Shown piece after piece: positions 62,642 to 64,000 of a stretch of 64,000 nt of DNA. The DNA is taken from contig JADJQN010000003.1 in NCBI GenBank assembly GCA_016712745.1, positions 868,001 to 932,000 of the forward strand, read 5' to 3'. The notes under the pieces are model-generated. The model was not told where the DNA came from, ran no database searches, and was given only the letters and a program-made list of their open reading frames with translations. Numbering within the stretch: the first letter of the stretch is position 1; each line of letters begins with the position of its first letter. Position numbers and translations under genes: made by a program. Source of the stretch: Sandaracinaceae bacterium. Its GTDB lineage: Bacteria > Myxococcota_A > Polyangia > Polyangiales > JADJQN01.

Positions 62642-63981
62642 GTGGCAGCGCCCGTTTCCTGATGCTGCAGCGTCTTGTAGGTGTTGCCGACGCGTCTTGC
62701 CAGCAGTAGCCACACACCGATCAGCGCAAGGTTGGTAACAACCAAGCTCGTGCGGCCGAAGTCGAAGAAGGTGGTCGCGACAAAGAGCAACGCGCCGGCG
62801 AACACATCGCCGAGTCGCATGAAGAACGTATCGATCGCGGTTTTGACTTTGTATTTCGCTTCGCGCGGCGCGACCAGAAAGAGTGCCTGGCGCGTCGTCG
62901 TTTGGATCGAGTAGTCGGCCGCGTTCTCCGCGACCTTCGCCCAAAGGATCACCGGCAAGACCACCGAGAGGCCCATGCTCGAATAGCTGATCAGCGAAAT
63001 GAGAGGCATTACATACAGAGCACGATGCACTTTGAGCACGCGCAGGAATCGCGAGACGAAGAAGAGCTGCAAAATGAGCGCAAGTCCGTTCACGTAGAGA
63101 AAGAAGTTGCTCGAAAATTCTGCGACGTATGCGTCCTGATGGCCGCCATGATTGGCCGCTAAAATCGTGCGGTCCTTGATGTTCTCGCCCAGCGTGTTGA
63201 CGGTGTTGTAGACGAGGACGAGCAGCGCTATCGCTCCGAAGTAGCCATTGCTCAAGATCTTTCCCAAGCCAAAGAAGCGCTCTTTTGCGAGTGGCTCTTC
63301 TGCCGAACGCCCGGCGCCCAGATGCACGACCTTCGAGCGCTTGTGCACGAGCAGAGTCACGACGAAGGCGAGCACTATCAAAAACGCCGCGGGCAACATC
63401 AGAAAGCCAGGGTCAGCCTCATTGAAGAGTTGCTTGGCGGCGAGGGGCCCCAGCAAGGCGCCAAGGCTGCTGCCGACGCCGATCAAACCAAAGAGGCGTA
63501 TCCCTTGCTCTTCATTGAAGAGGTCGTTGGCGAACGCCCAGAACTGAGAGACCACGAACGCGTTCATGACGCCGACGAAGACGAAGAATGCCGGGCCCGC
63601 CCACGGAGAATCGACGCGGACGAGCCAGTAGAAGACTAGGAGCATCGACGAGATCACCATCGTCGACAGGCCGATTAGCTTGACGCGGGGCACGTGCTGC
63701 GAGGCCCACGCGAAGCCTATCAACGCTGGCATGAGCGTGATTGCCTGAAAGCTCGACGCGTAAGTCTTGAAGTCTGCGCCATGGCGCAAGATCAGCGGCT
63801 CGCGCGTAACCTTGAGTAGGTAGTACGCGAAGAGCAGTAGAAAAATATTGAGCGCAAGAAGAAGAGTCGTTCCACCTTCACCGCGTTTCACATCGGCAAA
63901 GGGACGTAGCGAAGAAGCTATAGGACCGCGTGCGGCTTCTACACCTTCGGGCGTGGGAACATCTACTCTCGCTCGCACCAA
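62638..63981 (-). CDS. NTT-type (ADP/ATP carrier-like) transporter, start uncertain
   Basis: 447 residues from TTG 63981; GTG 63978 is a likely start, and the frame stays open to the window edge, so a longer N-terminus cannot be excluded. About 10-12 membrane helices occur, with features of the TLC/NTT family: the first helix followed by YYLLKVTREPLILRHGADFK, FWAFANDLFNEEQGIRLFGLIGVGSSLG, and ENIKDRTILAAN. Family members exchange nucleotides in plastids and intracellular parasites; in free-living bacteria similar proteins have unknown substrates. MFS-like alternatives are possible. Confidence 0.75.
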   Translation of the reverse strand: MVRARVDVPTPEGVEAARGPIASSLRPFADVKRGEGGTTLLLALNIFLLLFAYYLLKVTREPLILRHGADFKTYASSFQAITLMPALIGFAWASQHVPRVKLIGLSTMVISSMLLVFYWLVRVDSPWAGPAFFVFVGVMNAFVVSQFWAFANDLFNEEQGIRLFGLIGVGSSLGALLGPLAAKQLFNEADPGFLMLPAAFLIVLAFVVTLLVHKRSKVVHLGAGRSAEEPLAKERFFGLGKILSNGYFGAIALLVLVYNTVNTLGENIKDRTILAANHGGHQDAYVAEFSSNFFLYVNGLALILQLFFVSRFLRVLKVHRALYVMPLISLISYSSMGLSVVLPVILWAKVAENAADYSIQTTTRQALFLVAPREAKYKVKTAIDTFFMRLGDVFAGALLFVATTFFDFGRTSLVVTNLALIGVWLLLARRVGNTYKTLQHQETGAAT

Positions 63982-64000
63982 TGCACGCCATTGTCGCAGT

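Overview
The window looks like a chromosomal segment of a myxobacterium (Myxococcota, probably the Polyangia side). The reasons are a large secreted protein with a MYXO-CTERM-type tail, two proteins ending in an AgmX/PglI-like (TonB-C-like) domain, many lipoproteins with Asp- or Cys-rich secreted parts, a DUF1844 protein, a Hanks-type kinase and a hybrid histidine kinase. DNA is GC-rich and tightly packed, with many 4-base ATGA/GTGA overlaps. I see 51 protein genes (one cut by the left edge, one open at the right edge), one tRNA and several non-coding repeats. There is no rRNA, CRISPR array, phage or intact insertion sequence.

Layout. 1-1314: lipoprotein and beta-barrel-like protein (minus). 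1527-4846: a GT4 glycosyltransferase fused to an alpha/alpha-barrel domain, overlapping a GH130 enzyme. 4932-5341: three 129-bp tandem repeats running up to the 3' end of tRNA-Gly(GCC). 5482-11566: LolC/E-like permease, Big-domain lipoprotein, coiled-coil protein and Slt-type lytic transglycosylase. 11572-14216: dnaJ divergent from an AgmX/PglI-tail protein. 14269-17925: hemW-ccmA-ccmB facing a TlpA-like thioredoxin and a DUF1285-like gene. 18669-25873: tamB with an Omp85 partner.

26429-34915 is an envelope and secreted-protein region: a zinc-ribbon/AgmX-tail protein, two lipoproteins, an OmpA protein with thrombospondin-3-type repeats, and the 1234-residue MYXO-CTERM protein. 34946-39839: HAD hydrolase, lipoprotein, a ClpB homologue, and a small acidic protein overlapping a DUF1844 gene. 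39925-44361: ctaA, then mpl-suhB-class V aminotransferase. 44363-44528 is a short inverted-repeat element resembling an IS630/Tc1-type MITE. 44658-50677: small conserved protein, bestrophin, HAD phosphatase, gyrB and a membrane metallophosphoesterase.

50856-63981: lipoprotein plus tail-anchored protein, NUDIX hydrolase, SDR, tatC-tatB, TPR lipoprotein, SixA-like phosphatase, Ser/Thr kinase, DNA methyltransferase-like protein, hybrid histidine kinase, glycogen debranching-type enzyme and an NTT-type transporter.

The common theme is envelope biogenesis and protein or lipid export: Lol, Tam/Omp85, Tat, Slt, Mpl and OmpA. I found no obvious multi-gene defence or biosynthetic system. The most unusual signals are non-coding (repeat array at the tRNA, a 30-bp perfect inverted repeat across two stop codons, a MITE-like element, a hairpin holding the hemW start codon) or are altered catalytic motifs (ClpB Walker B, SDR tyrosine, kinase asparagine, debranching-enzyme signature).
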